Assembly: GCF_001951155.1 (NCBI RefSeq)
Contig: NZ_CP016359.1
Coordinates: 3,620,001-3,684,000, forward strand
DNA: 64,000 nucleotides
Direction: 5' to 3'
Source of the DNA: Christiangramia flava JLT2011
GTDB taxonomy: Bacteria > Bacteroidota > Bacteroidia > Flavobacteriales > Flavobacteriaceae
Made by a program: the position numbers and the translations under genes. The notes beneath the pieces are model-generated. The model did not search any database, was not told the DNA's origin, and saw only the letters and a program-made list of their open reading frames with translations. Below, one piece after another: positions 34,366 through 42,523 of the stretch; within the stretch, counting starts at the first letter, position 1, and every line of letters begins with the position of its first letter.

Positions 34366-35706
34366 TTATTTATTTTCTTCTGCCCAATTCAGGCGATCCA
34401 TTTGGTTATAAGGCCAGGGCGCGCCATTATTCTCGATATTGGTCATCGCGATGGCCAGTTCCTGTGGTGCTGCACTTTGTTCCATCACCAGGTAACGTCT
34501 CATATCCAGGATAATTGAAAGCGGATCTATCCCCACAGGACAGGCTTCCACACAGGCATTACAGGTCGTACAGGCCCACAATTCTTCGCGCAGAATATAA
34601 TCGTCTAGCAATTGCTTGCCATCATCTTCAAATTTTCCTTTTTGATTGATGATCGCTCCTACTTCTTCTACCCTGTCACGGGTATCCATCATGATCTTAC
34701 GAGGAGATAATTTTTTACCGGTTTGATTGGCAGGACATTCCGCGGTACACCTACCACACTCGGTACAGGTATAAGAATTTAATAACTGAACCTGATTGAG
34801 ATCAAAGATATCTGATGCTCCGAATTTTTCCGGTTCTTCTTCGGCATCTTCCGCGGGTGCCGCAAAAGGATCGGCATCAGGATCCATCATCAAGGCCACT
34901 TCTTTTTTAACTGCTTCCAGGTTATCAAATTCCCCTTTTGGCTGCAATTTGGAATAATATACATTCGGAAAAGCCAATAGGATATGCAAATGCTTGGAGT
35001 AATACAGATAATTCAGAAAAAAGAGAATTCCTAAAATGTGAAGCCACCAGGCTGTCCTTTCTACAATAACCAAAGAGGCGTTCGTCATTCCGTCAAAAAT
35101 GGGAAGAATGAAATTACTAATCGGGAAAGCGGCTTGCATGCTGTGCCCTAAAGCATAATGCTCGGCTCCATTGAGCTGCAATTGGTGATCTGCTGCATTC
35201 ATGGTTAAGAACAACAACATCAGCACCATTTCGAAGTACAGGATATAATTCGCGTCATTCTTGGGCCAGCCTTTCAGTTCCCGGCTCAAAAAACGATAAA
35301 TATTCATCAGGTTGCGGCGAATCCAGAAGATGATCACCCCCACCAACACTAGGAAAGCCAGGATTTCAAAAGCGGCAATCAAAACGTTATAGAACCCTCC
35401 CATAAAAGAGAAAATTCGATGTGTTCCAAAAACGCCATCTATAACAATTTCCAGGACTTCAATATTGATGATGATGAATCCCAGATACACCACCACATGT
35501 AGAAATCCGGCCACCGGCTTACGAACCATTTTACTTTGACCAAAGGCTATTCTTGCCATTTTCGCAAAGCGTTCCCCGGCGCGGTCATTTCGATCAATCT
35601 CCCTTCCGAGTTTGATATTACGAATTAGCCTTTTGATATTGCGGGCAAAGAAACCTACTCCCGCAAGCAGCGCGATAACAAATAAAATCTGAGCAATGAT
35701 GTGCAT
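34366..35706 (-). CDS. Membrane-bound 4Fe-4S protein (HdrC/NarI-like fusion)
   Basis: A 446-residue protein with about five to six transmembrane helices in the first 270 residues, containing several histidines that could bind haem as in NarI/DsrM ('HVVVYLGFIIINIEVLEI', 'MNAADHQLQLNGAEHYALGHSM', 'WWLHILGILFFLNYLYYSKHLH'), followed by a soluble part with two 4Fe-4S motifs: 'CTECGRCTAECPANQTG' and 'CTTCNACVEACPVGIDP'. This is the layout of quinone-linked Fe-S membrane subunits. With the CCG protein encoded next, it probably moves electrons between the membrane quinone pool and a cytosolic partner. It starts five bases after mlaD. Confidence 0.85.
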   Translation of the reverse strand: MHIIAQILFVIALLAGVGFFARNIKRLIRNIKLGREIDRNDRAGERFAKMARIAFGQSKMVRKPVAGFLHVVVYLGFIIINIEVLEIVIDGVFGTHRIFSFMGGFYNVLIAAFEILAFLVLVGVIIFWIRRNLMNIYRFLSRELKGWPKNDANYILYFEMVLMLLFLTMNAADHQLQLNGAEHYALGHSMQAAFPISNFILPIFDGMTNASLVIVERTAWWLHILGILFFLNYLYYSKHLHILLAFPNVYYSKLQPKGEFDNLEAVKKEVALMMDPDADPFAAPAEDAEEEPEKFGASDIFDLNQVQLLNSYTCTECGRCTAECPANQTGKKLSPRKIMMDTRDRVEEVGAIINQKGKFEDDGKQLLDDYILREELWACTTCNACVEACPVGIDPLSIILDMRRYLVMEQSAAPQELAIAMTNIENNGAPWPYNQMDRLNWAEENK

Positions 35707-35711
35707 GCCGG

Positions 35712-36665
35712 TTATTTAAGAGAATCCTGAGGTTCTTCGTAATCTCCGGTTTTTTTTCCGAATACCGAAAAGTGAACGTATCGTTTAGGATTCAGTTTAA
35801 TGTCTTGTAGCAGTTGTTCGAGCTGTTTGGTCGCGCGGTACAGGTTATTATAGACTCCATCATCATTCAGCAGCTTGCCGGCAGTACCTTTTCCATTATT
35901 AAGATCGTTGGAGATCTGTTCAAAATCAGCGATCACATTTTCGAGATTGGTCGTAATTTCGCTGATGTTCATTCTCGTAAGCGTATCTGAAAACTGGTTG
36001 AACTTTGTGGACATTTCATCCAGATTGGTAAAAGTTCTGTCCAGTTTATCATGATTCCCGGAAACAATTCCTTCCAGCTCGGTAGCGGTAACCCGGAAAG
36101 AGGAAACGGTCGCGTCCAGGTTTCTGAAAGTACCACGAATATTATTTCTTGTGGAATCATCCAGTATTTCAGTGATGGCAGTCAACATCGAATCGGCGCT
36201 CGTAATGGTATTTTCCAGTTTCTTCTGAAGCGGAGTGAGTCTATCGTTCACCAGTTCCATAATTCCTTCTTCTTTTCCTCCAGGAAGCGTATCCCCAGAT
36301 TCAGCCATTGCAGCCTGCTCACCATACTTTGGAATAATGGCAAGCGACTTTCCGCCGATGATATTACCACCATAAATTTCAGCGGTACTGTTTTTGGAAA
36401 ATGGAAAATCGTTCTTGACAGTAAAGGTTACAACCAGTTTACCTGTTTGGTCTAAAAAGTCGATATTCGTGATCTGCCCTACTTTAAGACCATTAATGGT
36501 CACTTCCGAAGAGGGAGATAAACCTTCCACATCATCATATACGGCATAAAAAGTCCTACTGTCGTCAAGGAGGTTTTCACCTTTGAGAAAACTGTAACCG
36601 AATATGAGGATCACTATTGCTAGAATAGCTAGTACGGCCGTTTTAACCTCTCTGGAATATTTCAA
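35712..36665 (-). CDS. MlaD-type MCE-domain lipid-transport protein
   Basis: A protein of about 317 residues: one N-terminal transmembrane helix ('KTAVLAILAIVILIFGYSF'), an MCE domain (about 38-115, 'FYAVYDDVEGLSPSSEVTING', 'LKVGQITNIDFL', 'VVTFTVKNDFPF') and a long helical C-terminal region (130-300) likely to form a coiled coil. MCE proteins form hexameric rings that carry phospholipids between inner and outer membranes. No permease or ATPase is beside it. The start is a TTG: either 36665 (giving LKYSREVKT, close to relatives) or 36671. The complete promoter at 36691-36719 makes it the first gene of the unit with the two Fe-S genes. Confidence 0.85.
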   Translation of the reverse strand: MKYSREVKTAVLAILAIVILIFGYSFLKGENLLDDSRTFYAVYDDVEGLSPSSEVTINGLKVGQITNIDFLDQTGKLVVTFTVKNDFPFSKNSTAEIYGGNIIGGKSLAIIPKYGEQAAMAESGDTLPGGKEEGIMELVNDRLTPLQKKLENTITSADSMLTAITEILDDSTRNNIRGTFRNLDATVSSFRVTATELEGIVSGNHDKLDRTFTNLDEMSTKFNQFSDTLTRMNISEITTNLENVIADFEQISNDLNNGKGTAGKLLNDDGVYNNLYRATKQLEQLLQDIKLNPKRYVHFSVFGKKTGDYEEPQDSLK

Positions 36666-36690
36666 AAGCAAATTTTTTAAAGGATAAGCA

Positions 36691-36719
36691 CAAATTTAGA
36701 AATAAAAATAGAAATGCAA
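36691..36719 (-). promoter_or_regulatory. Promoter: TTG -33 and TAAATTTG -7, 18-base spacer, for mlaD
   Basis: Both elements with consensus spacing lie in the 50-base gap between the amidase stop and the MCE gene, so this gene has a promoter separate from the amidase. Confidence 0.55.
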
Positions 36720-36721
36720 TT

Positions 36722-37846
36722 CTAATTGAGCTTAGATTTTAACGCCTCATTAACTGAGATCTTTTCATTGTTTTTAAATGCCACGATGTAACTGGTGGCA
36801 AAACCTTTTTTAACTGCTTCTCGATGCAATTCCTGGATTCGAAGGTAATCTGAAGTCTTTCCGTAGTAATATTTATAAAGTTTACCTTCTTTTTCACGGC
36901 TTACCCCCTGTAATCCTTTAAAATTATAAGGCTTGGTATCCAGCTTTTTAGAACCTGCGGCCAGTTGAACCATAAAAGTGATATCCTTATAAATTTGGGA
37001 ATCTGGGGCGGTATTATCAGCGGTTTGAGCTACCGGATGGCTCTGCTGAATATCGCTTAAAACATTTAAATTGATCTCATGACTGTAATCGATAATCGCT
37101 TTGGTAATGGAACCTGCCATCTTTTGTTGCCCGGAACTACTATTTAAATAAGCTCCTTCCTGGTTATTGGTAAGGAAACCGGTTTCCACCAAAACGCTTG
37201 GCATGTAAGTTTGGTGCAACACGATGAGCCCGGCCTGCTTCACACCGCGATTGACTTTATGGAGATCATTGGTAAAACGCTTCTGAATAAGGTCTGCCAG
37301 CAGGATGCTTTGATCCAGGTATTCTTCCTGCATGATCGTTAACCCTATAAAAGATTCCGGGGAATTCGGGTCAAAGCCTTCATAGGTCACTTCGTAGTTT
37401 TCCTCCAGGTAGATCACCGAGTTCTCCTTTTTGGCCACTTCAAAATTCGTGGGGTTGCGGTGCAGTCCAAGCACGAAAGTTTCGGTTCCCTGAGCCTGTG
37501 AGCTATGAGAATTACAATGTACAGACACAAAGAGGTCTGCGTGGGCATCGTTGGCAATTTTTCCGCGTTTTTCCAGGGGGATGAACACATCGCTGTCACG
37601 GGTGTACACCACTTTAATATTCTGATATTTTTCAAGTTCTTTCCCGATCTTTAAAACAATGCTCAGGGCAATGTCTTTTTCCTTATAACCGTTTCCCATA
37701 TTCCCGGGGTCTTTCCCTCCATGACCGGCATCGAGCACCACTACAAAGGGATCAAGGTTTGGAGACATTTCCGAAGCATGGGAAACACCGCTGAAAAGTA
37801 TTGTGATGAAAGAAAATACGAAAAGTTTAAGTAAGTTCGTTCTCAT
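36722..37846 (-). CDS. N-acetylmuramoyl-L-alanine amidase (Amidase_3)
   Basis: A 374-residue exported amidase with a signal peptide (cleavage near SHA). The zinc-enzyme motifs are visible: 'VVLDAGHGGKDPGNMGNG' (first His), 'YKEKDIAL' (Glu), 'LFVSVHCNSHSS' (second His) and 'SVLVETGFLTN' (catalytic Glu). It cleaves the bond between N-acetylmuramic acid and L-alanine in peptidoglycan, as AmiC/CwlM enzymes do. The last 90 residues ('ITFMVQLAAGSKKLDTKP', 'LYKYYYGKTSDYLRIQEL') have SPOR-like character, suggesting septal targeting. It is divergent from lptD. Confidence 0.92.
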   Translation of the reverse strand: MRTNLLKLFVFSFITILFSGVSHASEMSPNLDPFVVVLDAGHGGKDPGNMGNGYKEKDIALSIVLKIGKELEKYQNIKVVYTRDSDVFIPLEKRGKIANDAHADLFVSVHCNSHSSQAQGTETFVLGLHRNPTNFEVAKKENSVIYLEENYEVTYEGFDPNSPESFIGLTIMQEEYLDQSILLADLIQKRFTNDLHKVNRGVKQAGLIVLHQTYMPSVLVETGFLTNNQEGAYLNSSSGQQKMAGSITKAIIDYSHEINLNVLSDIQQSHPVAQTADNTAPDSQIYKDITFMVQLAAGSKKLDTKPYNFKGLQGVSREKEGKLYKYYYGKTSDYLRIQELHREAVKKGFATSYIVAFKNNEKISVNEALKSKLN

Positions 37847-37926
37847 AAAAGGCTAACGCTTTAGTGGGGTAAATATTTTGCACTTATTTTTTGCTTCGCT
37901 TTAAAAGTCGGCTAAAAAAATATATG

Positions 37927-37934
37927 TACTTTTG
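37927..37934 (+). promoter_or_regulatory. Putative -7 promoter element (TACTTTTG) for lptD
   Basis: Exact TAnnTTTG match 47 bases before the TTG start of lptD; the -33 element is unclear. Confidence 0.4.
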
Positions 37935-37981
37935 GCTTTACAAAAAGCAAGCCAACCCTGACAAAAATAGCACTTAAAGCA

Positions 37982-40684
37982 TTGCAAACAAATATCCCGA
38001 ATACTCTTTTTTGCTTAGTTTTTATGCTGTTCTTCAACCTGGTTTTACAGGCTCAGGAAACAGGAAATGAGTCGATTCCTGTAGAGGCTGAACAGGATAC
38101 GGTTGCCCCTGCGGTAACTTCAGACGAGATCATCCGGGAACTGCAGCAGCAGGATAGTGTCAAAGTAGATTCTGTTCGAAAACCACAATTTTTAACCTCC
38201 AAGGTAGTTTATTCCGCGAAGGATTACATGCGGTTAAGCCCGGTGGAAGACCGGATGTACCTGTATAACGAAGCCAAAGTGGTCTACGGCGATATGACCA
38301 TGCAGGCAGGACTCATCGTCATAGACAACCGCACCAACGAAGTCTACGCCTACGGAATTAAGGATTCTACAGGCGTTTACACACAAAAACCTGTCTTTAC
38401 ACAAGCCCAGCGAACCATTGAACCAGATTCACTTCGTTTCAATTTTGATACGGAAAGGGCGCTGGTCTATAATTCACGAACTCAGGAAAATGAATTCAAT
38501 GTAAAGGGACAGGTCACCAAGAGAGAAAACGATTCGGTATATTTCATGAAGAATGTGCGTTTTACCACTTCTGAAGACGTAGATAATCCCGAATATTATT
38601 TCTATGCAAGAAAGATTAAATTCGTCCCAGACAAGAAGATTGTTTCCGGACTCGTCAATATGTATATCGCCGATGTACCGACTCCATTGGGACTGCCTTT
38701 CGGATATTTCCCTATGACCGATGAGCAAACCTCCGGTTTTATCATTCCGTCTTTTGGGGATAGCCAGTACGGTTACAACCTGCAAAATGGAGGATATTAT
38801 TTTGCGATCAGCGATTACGCTGATCTTTTAACTACCGGAAGTTATTACACCAACGGGACCTATAATTTTGAACTGGCTTCCAACTATGCCCTTCGCTATA
38901 AGTTCCGAGGAAATTTAAGCTTTCGTTACGAAAAACGCTATAATAGTCAGCGTGGTTTCCCAGATTTCAGCGAACAGTCCAGTTACAACATCAGGTGGTC
39001 GCATTCGCAGGATTCCAAGGCCAATCCAAGCTCCCGATTTTCAGCTTCTGTAAACCTGGGAAGCAGCGAATATTACCGGGAATCCATCAACCAGTCTAAT
39101 ATTGGTAACCGCCTGAATAACACACTCAGCTCCTCGGTTTCCTATAGTAAAACTTTCAGTGGAGAACCACAGGTGAATTTGAGTCTTGCGGCCAGGCATT
39201 CTCAGAATACGCAAACACAGAGCATCAATATGAGCCTGCCCACACTGCAGCTCAGCATGGATCGTATCTTCCCATTCGCTCCAAAAGGCGGAACCAAAAA
39301 AGGCTTATTCGAAAATATCAATTTCCAGTACCAGGTTCGGGCAGAAAACCAGATCCAGACCTATGATTCCCTTTTCTTCAAACCGCAGATGTTCAGGGAT
39401 GCTAAACTGGGCGCTCAACACTCCATACCGGTTAGCACCAACTTTAAGCTGTTCAAATACCTGAGTGTGAGTACCGGGACGAGCTATGAAGAAACCTGGG
39501 TTTCCCGTACCTTCAGGAAGTCTTATGACCCGGTTTTAGACGATGAAGTGATCGATACCGTGAATGGCTTCGATTCCTATCGTACCTATAATTTCAATGC
39601 CAGTATCGGGACAACCGTTTATGGGCAAAAAGACTTCGGAAAAGATAAAAAAATCCAGGCGATCAGGCACACGATGAGGCCTTCGATAAGCTACAGCATC
39701 AATCCCGGTTTTGACCAGTTTTATGATACGTATGAGAGACAAAACCTGGGTGCGACAGATCCTGAAGACCAGATCGAACTGGTGGATTATTCTAGGTTCG
39801 ACGGAACGTTGTACGGAGCACCGGGTCAGAATTTTTCCAGTTCCATAGGGCTGAGCATCAGCAACACCATTGAAGCGAAAGTTCGCGATAAAGACAGTAC
39901 CGCGACTGAACCCAAGAAGATCAAACTCCTGAATAACTTCAGCGTAAGCACCAGTTACAACCTGGCCGGCGACTCCCTGAGATTGGCCCCAATATCCATG
40001 CGTGGTTCCATCCCGATCCTGGATAACAAACTGGATATCAATTTTGGTGGAAACCTGGATATCTATGCTCTGGATAATAACAATCGAAAGATTGACAAAC
40101 TAAATATCGAGAATGGTGGAAGCCTTTTCAGGCTTACCAACGGAAGTGTGAATTTTGGGTATTCCTTTTCCAGTAAAGACTTTAAAGGCGACGGCCAGGA
40201 GAATACCGATGAACTGGAAAATGAAACGTTCAGAAATGGTGGTCGACCTGATGACCTCTTCGGAAAAAGCATCGACGATATGAACGATGAAGATCCCTTC
40301 GAAGGGAATGAAGAGAAAAAGGCCAAAGCGGAGAATGACTGGTATAATTTTGAAATTCCGTGGGATATCAGGCTGGCTTACTCAATGAATTATACCAATA
40401 ACAGGAGGCAGAACGATATTTCCTCTCATTCGATCATGTTCAGTGGAAATGTGGAACTTTCCCCAAAATGGCAAATTGGCTACAGCTCCGGTTATGACCT
40501 CGTGAACAACGGCTTCACTCCTACCCAGTTGCGATTTTCCCGTGACCTGGACAGTTGGGTCATGAACTTCAGCTGGACGCCTTTCGGGCCATACAAATCA
40601 TGGAATTTCCTGATCAGGATCAAATCCAGCGCCTTAAGCGATATCAAATACGAAAAACGTAGAGACCGAAACTTCTCATTATAA
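37982..40684 (+). CDS. lptD: LPS-assembly outer-membrane protein LptD
   Basis: A 900-residue protein with signal peptide (cleavage near LQAQ), an N-terminal OstA/LptA-like jellyroll ('ARKIKFVPDKKIVSGLVNMYIADVPTP' region, residues 60-240) and a large C-terminal barrel of about 600 residues, ending in strands. 'LPFGYFPMTDEQTSGFIIPSFGD' is the conserved plug-barrel junction seen in Bacteroidota LptD. With LptE it inserts lipopolysaccharide in the outer leaflet. An acidic insertion (about 735-785, Asp/Glu-rich) lies in an extracellular or periplasmic loop. The start is a TTG: the signal peptide begins there and no ATG or GTG lies upstream in frame. ridA follows by four bases. Confidence 0.9.
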   Translation: MQTNIPNTLFCLVFMLFFNLVLQAQETGNESIPVEAEQDTVAPAVTSDEIIRELQQQDSVKVDSVRKPQFLTSKVVYSAKDYMRLSPVEDRMYLYNEAKVVYGDMTMQAGLIVIDNRTNEVYAYGIKDSTGVYTQKPVFTQAQRTIEPDSLRFNFDTERALVYNSRTQENEFNVKGQVTKRENDSVYFMKNVRFTTSEDVDNPEYYFYARKIKFVPDKKIVSGLVNMYIADVPTPLGLPFGYFPMTDEQTSGFIIPSFGDSQYGYNLQNGGYYFAISDYADLLTTGSYYTNGTYNFELASNYALRYKFRGNLSFRYEKRYNSQRGFPDFSEQSSYNIRWSHSQDSKANPSSRFSASVNLGSSEYYRESINQSNIGNRLNNTLSSSVSYSKTFSGEPQVNLSLAARHSQNTQTQSINMSLPTLQLSMDRIFPFAPKGGTKKGLFENINFQYQVRAENQIQTYDSLFFKPQMFRDAKLGAQHSIPVSTNFKLFKYLSVSTGTSYEETWVSRTFRKSYDPVLDDEVIDTVNGFDSYRTYNFNASIGTTVYGQKDFGKDKKIQAIRHTMRPSISYSINPGFDQFYDTYERQNLGATDPEDQIELVDYSRFDGTLYGAPGQNFSSSIGLSISNTIEAKVRDKDSTATEPKKIKLLNNFSVSTSYNLAGDSLRLAPISMRGSIPILDNKLDINFGGNLDIYALDNNNRKIDKLNIENGGSLFRLTNGSVNFGYSFSSKDFKGDGQENTDELENETFRNGGRPDDLFGKSIDDMNDEDPFEGNEEKKAKAENDWYNFEIPWDIRLAYSMNYTNNRRQNDISSHSIMFSGNVELSPKWQIGYSSGYDLVNNGFTPTQLRFSRDLDSWVMNFSWTPFGPYKSWNFLIRIKSSALSDIKYEKRRDRNFSL

Positions 40685-40688
40685 GATT

Positions 40689-41072
40689 ATGAAAAAGATC
40701 ATTCAAACCAACCAGGCACCTGCACCAATCGGCCCATACAACCAGGCGATCTTCGCAGGAAACACTTTGTACATTTCAGGACAGATCGCGCTAGATCCAG
40801 GAAGCGGTGAACTAAAAACCGGTGATTTGGAAACCGAAACGCTGCAGGTTCTGGAAAACCTGAAAGCTATTCTAACCGAAGCCGGGCTCAGCCTGGACCA
40901 TGTGGTCAAAACGTCTATTTTCATAAGTGACATGAATAACTTCGGAAAAATAAACGAAGTATACTCCCGCTATTTCGAGTCTGAAAATGCTCCGGCGAGA
41001 GAGACCGTGGAAGTCGCCAATCTCCCGAAATTTGTAAATGTGGAGATCAGCGCGATCGCGGTAAAATTCTAG
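40689..41072 (+). CDS. ridA: RidA-family 2-iminobutanoate/2-iminopropanoate deaminase
   Basis: A 127-residue YjgF/YER057c/UK114 protein. The signature is complete: 'GPYNQAIFAGNTLYISGQIALD', 'TLQVLENLKAILTEAGLSLDHVV', and 'NAPARETVEVANLPK', which holds the arginine that binds the substrate carboxylate. It hydrolyses reactive enamine/imine intermediates made by pyridoxal-phosphate enzymes such as threonine dehydratase, preventing damage. It is co-transcribed with lptD (four-base gap), a link with no obvious functional reason. It converges with mgsA, with three bases between the stops. Confidence 0.95.
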   Translation: MKKIIQTNQAPAPIGPYNQAIFAGNTLYISGQIALDPGSGELKTGDLETETLQVLENLKAILTEAGLSLDHVVKTSIFISDMNNFGKINEVYSRYFESENAPARETVEVANLPKFVNVEISAIAVKF

Positions 41073-41075
41073 GTT

Positions 41076-41441
41076 TTACAATCCTCTTACCAGCAATTCG
41101 GCAGTAGCCGGGTTGGTGGCCAGTGGTACATTGTGCACATCGCACAGCCGCATCAGCATAAAAATATCCGGCTCATGCGGATGCTTATCCAGGGGATCCC
41201 GAAAGAAAATGACCATTTGCACCTGGCCTTCCGCGATCCTTGCAGCTATCTGGGCATCACCGCCCAAAGGGCCAGAAAGCAATTTCTCGACCTCGTAGCC
41301 CGCAGCTTCCGTTTTAGTCCCCGTAGTCCCTGTGGCTATAAGCCGGATGTTCTTGGCATGTAAAATATCCCTGTTTTCGTTTAGGAATTGAACCATTTCC
41401 GGCTTTTTCCCATCATGGGCAATTATTGCGATTGTCTTCAT
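41076..41441 (-). CDS. mgsA: Methylglyoxal synthase
   Basis: A 121-residue enzyme. Conserved segments: 'IAIIAHDGKKPEMVQF' (phosphate-binding start), 'LIATGTTGTKTEAAGYEVEKLLSGPLGGDAQIAARIA' (with the TGTTG phosphate loop and the catalytic Asp in GGD), and 'FFRDPLDKHPHEPDIFMLMRLCDVHNVPLATNPATAE'. It converts dihydroxyacetone phosphate to methylglyoxal and phosphate, bypassing lower glycolysis when phosphate is limiting. Its start codon shares one base with the stop of pfkA (TAATG), so translation is coupled. This is the shorter form without the N-terminal extension of the E. coli enzyme. Confidence 0.95.
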   Translation of the reverse strand: MKTIAIIAHDGKKPEMVQFLNENRDILHAKNIRLIATGTTGTKTEAAGYEVEKLLSGPLGGDAQIAARIAEGQVQMVIFFRDPLDKHPHEPDIFMLMRLCDVHNVPLATNPATAELLVRGL

Positions 41442-42427
41442 TAAGTTGAAAGTATTTCAGAAATTCTGAGAAGGTCTTTATTGATCGTGTGTTTTCCTTT
41501 TAATGCCTGGTCGAGGCTGCAGGATTCGATCTCGTTATTCACCATTCCCACCATCAGGTCTTTTTTCCCATCCAATAATAATTCCACCGCTTTTACAGAA
41601 AGTCGGCTGGCCAGCACACGATCAAAACAGGAAGGTCTTCCACCACGCTGTATATGTCCAAGAACGGTCACCCGGGCATCATAATCTGGTAGATTCTTTT
41701 TCACATATTCGGCTAGTTCGAACACGTTTTTCCCAATTTTATCACCTTCGGAAACCACCACGATACTGGAAGTTTTGCCAGCGCGCCGGCTGCGCTCCAG
41801 AGAATCCAGCAATCTTTCCAGCCCCAGGTCTTCTTCAGGAATCAAAATTTCTTCAGCACCGGCGCCAATTCCGCTGTTCAAAGCAATAAAACCAGCGTCA
41901 CGGCCCATTACTTCCACAAAGAACAACCGATTGTGCGAGCTTGCGGTATCCCTGATCTTATCGATCGCTTCCACCACCGTATTGAGCGCGGTGTCGTAGC
42001 CAATGGTATAATGAGTCCCGTAAATATCATTATCTATCGTACCTGGCACGCCAATTACAGGGATGCCGTGCTCATCACTAAAAGCTTTCCCGCCGCGAAA
42101 AGTACCGTCCCCACCAATCAGGATCATAGCATCTACTTCATTTTCTCTAAGATTTTCCGCCGCTTTCGCCCTTCCTTCTTTTGTCATAAACTCCTTGGAA
42201 CGGGCAGATTGCAGGATCGTGCCGCCCATATTCACAATATTCCGAACACTTCGCGCATTCATATCCATAGATTCCCCGTTGATCATTCCCTGGTAACCAC
42301 GGAAGTAACCTACACAATCTGTATGATAATAAGCACAGGTTCGAACGACCGCCCTGATCGCTGCGTTCATTCCCGGAGAATCCCCTCCTGAAGTCATCAC
42401 GCCTATTTTTCTAACTTTTTTAGCCAT
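41441..42427 (-). CDS. pfkA: 6-phosphofructokinase, ATP-type
   Basis: A 328-residue PfkA. Motifs: 'IGVMTSGGDSPGMNAAIRAVVR' region at the N-terminus, 'ILIGGDGTFRGGKAF' (ATP-binding with GGDGT), 'GVPGTIDNDIYGT' (substrate and catalytic Asp), 'VEVMGRDAGFIAL' and 'LGHIQRGGRPSCFDRVLASR'. GGDGT with a following GGxAF fits the ATP-dependent group. It phosphorylates fructose-6-phosphate in glycolysis. Overlap with mgsA places both branches of triose control in one transcript. It follows tamB by 96 bases on the same strand. Confidence 0.95.
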   Translation of the reverse strand: MAKKVRKIGVMTSGGDSPGMNAAIRAVVRTCAYYHTDCVGYFRGYQGMINGESMDMNARSVRNIVNMGGTILQSARSKEFMTKEGRAKAAENLRENEVDAMILIGGDGTFRGGKAFSDEHGIPVIGVPGTIDNDIYGTHYTIGYDTALNTVVEAIDKIRDTASSHNRLFFVEVMGRDAGFIALNSGIGAGAEEILIPEEDLGLERLLDSLERSRRAGKTSSIVVVSEGDKIGKNVFELAEYVKKNLPDYDARVTVLGHIQRGGRPSCFDRVLASRLSVKAVELLLDGKKDLMVGMVNNEIESCSLDQALKGKHTINKDLLRISEILST

Positions 42428-42523
42428 ATAATTTCAATTGGTCATTTAAAACTACGAACTAAAATGATATGCTGCCATTTTAGCCGAAAGATAAAGGTAA
42501 AGAAAACATTAATTTTTTGCGAA

